A program made the translations under genes and the position numbers. The notes beneath the pieces are model-generated. The model was not told the origin of the DNA. It saw only the letters and a list, made by a program, of their open reading frames with translations, and did no database searches. 64,000 nucleotides of DNA from the NCBI RefSeq assembly GCF_032854445.1, contig NC_088303.1, positions 1,805,501 to 1,869,500 of the forward strand, written 5' to 3'. Positions 59,695-64,000 of the stretch are shown here, piece by piece. This DNA is from Liolophura sinensis (lineage: Eukaryota; Mollusca; Polyplacophora; Chitonida; Chitonidae). Numbering within the stretch: the first letter of the stretch is position 1; every line of letters begins with the position of its first letter.

Positions 59695-59942
59695 GGGGCC
59701 TCCGTGGCTCAGTCGGTTAAAGCGCTAGCGCAGCATAATGACCCAGGAGTCTCTCACCAATGCCGTCGCTGTGAGTTCAAGTCCAGCTCATGCTGGCTTC
59801 CTCTCCGGCCGTACGTGAGAAGGTCTGTCAGCAACCTGCGGATGGTTGCGGGTTTCCCCCCGGACTGTGCCCGGTTTCCACCCACCATAATGCTGGCTGC
59901 CGTCGTATAAGTGAAATATTCTTGAGTACGACGTAAAAAAAA
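59695..59942 (+). mobile_element. Full-length tRNA-derived SINE
   Basis: Head GGGGCCTCCGTGGCTCAGTC, B-box GAGTTCAAGTCC, tail GTGAAATATTCTTGAGTACG. Target duplication TCAATGAACAA (59684-59694) and TCAATGAATAA (59943-59953), one mismatch. Opposite in orientation to AARS, probably within its 3' UTR. Confidence 0.9.
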
Positions 59943-59953
59943 TCAATGAATAA

Positions 59954-60989
59954 ACTCTGTGAAAACCATAATGGTTCAATGAGTGCCATCAATAGTTACT
60001 GCCACCAAGGCCTCAAACAGTAACAGCTGGGGGATCTAGAATTTCATTGTCAAAAGGCAGGGCCAGAAACAGAAATGTTGGTTATAATTTACACCTAGAC
60101 TGATCTCACAATCAAATTCAAGATGCGAAATACTGTAGAGGGCCTGAAATCTCAACTGCAAGTGTCATAAATCATTACTTCACTGAATGCTCACACAGTT
60201 CACTCACAGTTTTCCTCAAGGGTACATTCTCAACAAATCTCATAACACCTTTCTACGACCAACAGAAACTCCAGCTGGAATGAGGAACATAGCAATGAAT
60301 GGTATTTTAGGTTATTTAAAGTAATTAATGATGGACTGGTGGGGTGCTATTCAGGAAAACACATCTGGAAAGAAGTTGCCTTCATTCTACATGAACCCAA
60401 ACCACATAACCTACAGGAAAATATATCCCTTTTCTACTAAAAGTACAATTTTTTCAGCAACACTACATGATACATTGAAGAGCGGCTTGACAACACAAAA
60501 ACACTAGTTTGGTTAACAAAAATTATCAGGAACTACCCAATGCATGGACAGGAAATTGCACTTCAGGAAGACATAAATAAGAGTGCTTGAACTATGTGAC
60601 ACTTGTAAAGTTATGTTCACAACTTAGGCCAGAAGTATGGTTCAGTCATCTACTTAAGATGAACAAACAGGATTCAGTTATAATGTCTTTAAAAATCATA
60701 AATAATATGCATGAAAAAATATATAATGCAATGACTGCAATGATTTACACATTTGTAAATATAGGCATTACTCCTGCCACTGATGATGTTGAGCACTTTA
60801 CAAAAGTCATCTGACGATGATGGACAGTTTTGAAAATTTCCATGTATCTTTAAATGAAGATAGAGACAACAGTCCTATTCACTTTAACAGCCTTGAAAAT
60901 CTGTACCCTTAATACTATGTTCCAGTACGTTCAGGTAATGCAGAGAAAATACATCCTGTACAAATGAAAAATTAAGTGTGTGGTTTCTA
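59954..60989. other. Probable AARS 3' UTR
   Basis: AT-rich and without a supported gene on either strand. Assignment to the AARS 3' UTR depends on the poly(A) signal near 59.39 kb. Confidence 0.4.
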
Positions 60990-62973
60990 TCACGAGAGTT
61001 TTAAGCTTGCAAACTCTGTTGCAAGTTTGACAGCCTCCTGCAAAGCATTGACATTGGTCCCAGTGGCCTGTGCAGACGTGTCCCTCCCACCGCCTTTCCC
61101 ATTGATCACAGTCGTTAGGTGGCCCACCCAATCGTTTGCCTTTAGGCCTTTTGTGATTGAAGACTGCAAGAGAGGAATGCCATTACTTATTTCATGGTGT
61201 TTCAAAATTTCATTCTGATAAAATCATGCAGCATAATTCATAATATGAGAATAAAAACTGTTCAGCAAATTGTTTTAAGGTAATGATATGGTAATCAATC
61301 GCAGGGGCCTTGGGTCAACTGCAGTTTACAGCCATTTTTACTCCCAAAGAAGAAAGCTGACAAGTTTTCTCATTTCAGGCCATATTAAGAAACAAACACC
61401 TAGCGTTGCAGGTACCCTTTAACTCAGTTACCAGGTATAACACTGTTACAGTCATCTCTCTTAAAATGAGGATTCTCCCAAAAAGGTCAGTCCCTGGCAG
61501 GTTAAGAGTGCAGCTGCACTGAAATGACACCCTAACGTGTCAGACATTCTTTACTTTGATTAGACTTATTGGATTATTGTTCACGGCCAGATTTGGTTAG
61601 AAGCTGTTCCTGTGAACTATTCCCGCACATGGCCTGTCAAACTTACCTTGGGCACACAGCTCATACAAAGGATCTTCCCCACATCAGGGTCTACAGAGAA
61701 AAACATGGCCGCCGTTTCTGGGGAGAGAGTTTTATATTGCTTCATGGCTGCATCCAGGGCCTGAAAAGACAAATTTTGATTGGTCATTTGAGAAACTTTA
61801 AAAAGCTGACCTATGAGGAAATTATAGCTTTCAAACTGACCAGTCATAAGAGATATACTTTCTGATAAGGCTTTGCTCATTATAATTAGATTGAGCAGTT
61901 TCTACTAACCCAGACCGAAGCACAACACTGAAAGTGAACTGAACACCAGAAAGTTTTGGAGTTTGTTCCATGAACACCAGAGAGTACTTTGGAGCTTGAT
62001 CCATGAACTTCAGTGAGTATTTTGGAGCTTGTTCCACAAACACCAGAGAGTATTTTGGACCTTGTTCCATGGACTGCAGAAAGTATTTGCAGATTGTTCC
62101 ATGAACACCAGAAACTACTGGCAGATTGTTCCATGAAGACCAGGAAGTATTTTGGAGCTTGTTTCAAGGACACCAGGGAGTATTTAGGAGCTTGTTCCAT
62201 CAACACCAGAGAGAATTTTGGAGCTTCTTCCTTGAACACCAAAGTGAATTTAGGAGCTTGTTTCATGGGCACCAGGGAGTATTTAGGAGCTTGTTCTATG
62301 AACACCAGAAAGTATTTAGTAGCTTGTTCCATGGACACCAGAGAGTATTTAGGAGCTTTTTCCAGGAACACCAGCGAGTATTTTGGAACTTGTTTCATGA
62401 ACACCAAGATAGAATTTAAGAGTTTGTTCCTTGAATACTAGAGTATTTTGGAGCTTGTTCCATGAACACCAGACAGTATTTAGGAGCTTGTTCCACGAAC
62501 ACCAGACAGTATTTAGGAGCTTGTTCCATGAACATCAGAGAGTACTTTGGAGCTTGTTCCATGAATACCAAAGTGTATTTAGCACCAATTCAAAAAAATC
62601 TTGCCGAACCACAGCAAAGTTTCAAGTTTGCTAAACAAAAATATTGTTTTATCAAAATTATTACATCAGATGTATTTTCACTTACTTTTTTCAGTCTGTA
62701 CACCTTAAAAGGGCAGATAAATAAAAAATTTAATTTGATCCAAACCCAACTGCTCAAATGAAATTATATTGGCGTTTTATGTTTGAGTTCTTGAAATTAA
62801 TTCCCTACCCCCCCCCCCATCCCCCCGAAGAAAATGGCAGCTAATCTTTGACTTCAATAAAGACTTCAGCAAGAAACTTTTCCTACCTTTGCATTAGAGC
62901 CTGCCTTGAACTCATGAATCACAACAGGTTTGTTTGGATTAGCTTCTATCATCTTTTTAGCTTCCTCCACGAC
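60990..62973 (-). CDS. AARS1: Alanyl-tRNA synthetase, last three exons (partial)
   Basis: Minus-strand exons 62973-62887, 61760-61647 and 61163-60990 (29, 38 and 57 codons plus TGA) join in phase 0 with GT-AG borders such as TTTTGACAG and CTCTCTTGCAG. They encode the C-terminal domain of cytosolic AlaRS, which charges tRNA-Ala for translation. Diagnostic sections are VVEEAKKMIEANPNKPVV, the TLSPETAAMFFSVDPDVGKI block, and GKGGGRDTSAQATG followed by NALQEAVKLATEFASL, the family ending. The catalytic, tRNA-recognition and editing domains lie beyond the right edge, and no further exon was found up to 64000. The middle intron (61761-62886) holds a 33-bp minisatellite. Identity is secure; mitochondrial AARS2 lacks such a close match to this ending. 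Confidence 0.93.
61955..62575. repeat. 33-bp minisatellite in AARS intron, about 19 units
   Basis: Units of 33 bp: GAACACCAGAGAGTATTTTG then GAGCTTGTTCCAT. The period is exactly 11 codons and most copies keep it, so frames on both strands stay open (for example SLFHEHQTVFR on +). Flanking splice sites show it is intronic. Confidence 0.95.
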
Positions 62974-63687
62974 CTGTCAAAAGACAAGACAAAGATCTCT
63001 ATATTCTCCAGCCTTATGGCAGATTGAGGTTTTACAAGACTCCACACCTCTCCCTCATTATATGTATGTATACTTTGGTCTTAACATCCTTCTTAACAAT
63101 TTTTCATCCGCGTACATGTACACTGTTTTTTCTTGTGGCACAGTGAGTCCATGCCGTTAAAATGCTGCCATCACTAACGTAACATGCCACCAACACCAGA
63201 CATGATAACCCATTCAGTCACATTATACTGACACTGGGCCAACCAGCCATGTTTCCTTGCTCTAATCTCTCAGTGACAAGTGACAAGGCAACAACAAGTA
63301 GCATTTTCTTATGATCTCTGGTATGACCTGATCTATGTTTGTTCTCAGCTTTCCTGACTTTGAGGTGGACACTCTCACCACTAGGCCACCAAACCATTCC
63401 TGCATTGTAACATGCTTCATTATAAGGCACACGTCAACATAACAGGGTCATAAATGGGTCCCCAAAATTTGGTATGATACATGTTCTTCACATATCTGTA
63501 CATACACTTTCAAAATTTTTGGTAATGAAAATCTTCAGATTTTCTATCTTCTTTGAACTCAAAATTCTCAGTGGCGAATGACCTTCCGTCACATAATATG
63601 CACCAATTATAATATGGGAGGCAGATTCGTTCTCCGGCAACAATTTCACTTCCCCATAAATGTGCGGGAAAAAACATTGCTGGAAAA
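62974..63687. other. AARS intron sequence, no exon seen
   Basis: Upstream intron of the AARS gene on the minus strand. No further AARS exon could be read here. Confidence 0.5.
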
Positions 63688-63793
63688 TGGTGTTTTACGC
63701 CAAACTCAAGAATATTTCACTTATACGACGACGGCCAACATTATGGCGGAAGGAACACGGGCAGAGCCCTGTGGAAACCTACGACCATCCACA
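63688..63793 (-). mobile_element. SINE tail fragment, reverse orientation
   Basis: GGTGTTTTACGCCAAACTCA, AGAATATTTCACTTATACGA, then CGGCCAACATTATGG and GGGCAGAGCC: the reversed tail and body of the common SINE, cut off where the next tandem array begins. Confidence 0.85.
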
Positions 63794-64000
63794 GATTGCC
63801 ACAATTACATGTATGATATATGAAGGAGCTACACAGAGAACAACTGCAACAATTACATGTATCATATCTGAAGGAACTACACACAGAACAACTGCCACAA
63901 TTACATGTATGATATTTGGAGGAGCTACACACAGAACAACTGCCACAATTACATGTATGATATCTGAAGGAGCTACACACAGAAGTGCCACAATTACATG
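63794..64000. repeat. 48-bp minisatellite running off the window
   Basis: Units of about 48 bp: CCACAATTACATGTATGATA, TCTGAAGGAGCTACACACAG, AACAACTG. At least four copies, the last one cut by the window end. It abuts the SINE fragment directly, so the SINE may have seeded it. Confidence 0.93.

Overview
The window is eukaryotic nuclear DNA, probably from a lophotrochozoan (a mollusc or brachiopod by the look of its repeats). The genes are split by GT-AG introns, there is no operon structure, and the intergenic DNA is full of minisatellites and tRNA-derived SINEs. The commonest SINE has a 5' tRNA-like head and a 3' tail ending near AATCAAATAAATAAA. The phylum call is an inference from repeat style only.

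Three host genes are well supported. (1) An intronless glycogen-targeting subunit of protein phosphatase 1 (PPP1R3 family; RVxF motif plus CBM21 domain) lies on + at 11051-12526, behind a TATAAATA box and two TGACGTCA sites. (2) A complete seven-exon Rab22/Rab31-like small GTPase lies on + at 41016-46369. All splice phases agree and give 215 codons plus a stop, but the Cys-Cys prenylation motif is 18 residues from the end of the read-through protein. (3) The last three exons of cytosolic alanyl-tRNA synthetase lie on - at 62973-60990; the rest of the gene is beyond the right edge. A 30-codon terminal exon of an unrecognised gene may lie at 5455-5547.

From about 26.05 to 34.5 kb there is a decayed multi-domain gene of a transposon-derived family: N-terminal C2H2 fingers, a tnp2-like DDE transposase core, and a C-terminal conserved region. 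It is broken by frameshifts, by a SINE with a 10-bp target-site duplication, and by a 4.3-kb minisatellite. Another mobile-element remnant is a LINE reverse-transcriptase fragment at 21.2-21.6 kb.

The dominant feature is tandem repetition. At least 14 arrays cover roughly 30 percent of the window, with unit lengths in order of about 34, 23, 44, 35, 60, 49, 71, 12, 38, 56, 57, 72, 33 and 48 bp. The largest are a 71-bp array (28.9-33.2 kb), a 57-bp array (48.0-53.9 kb) and a 72-bp array (55.4-58.5 kb). Units of the 71- and 57-bp arrays resemble 3' splice sites, and the 72-bp unit is a diverged 36-bp dimer with an 845-bp higher-order duplication. Three arrays or repeats lie in introns of the Rab and AARS genes. 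No CRISPR, rRNA, canonical tRNA or prokaryote-like system was seen. The three host genes have unrelated roles (glycogen control, endosomal traffic, translation) and do not form a functional cluster.
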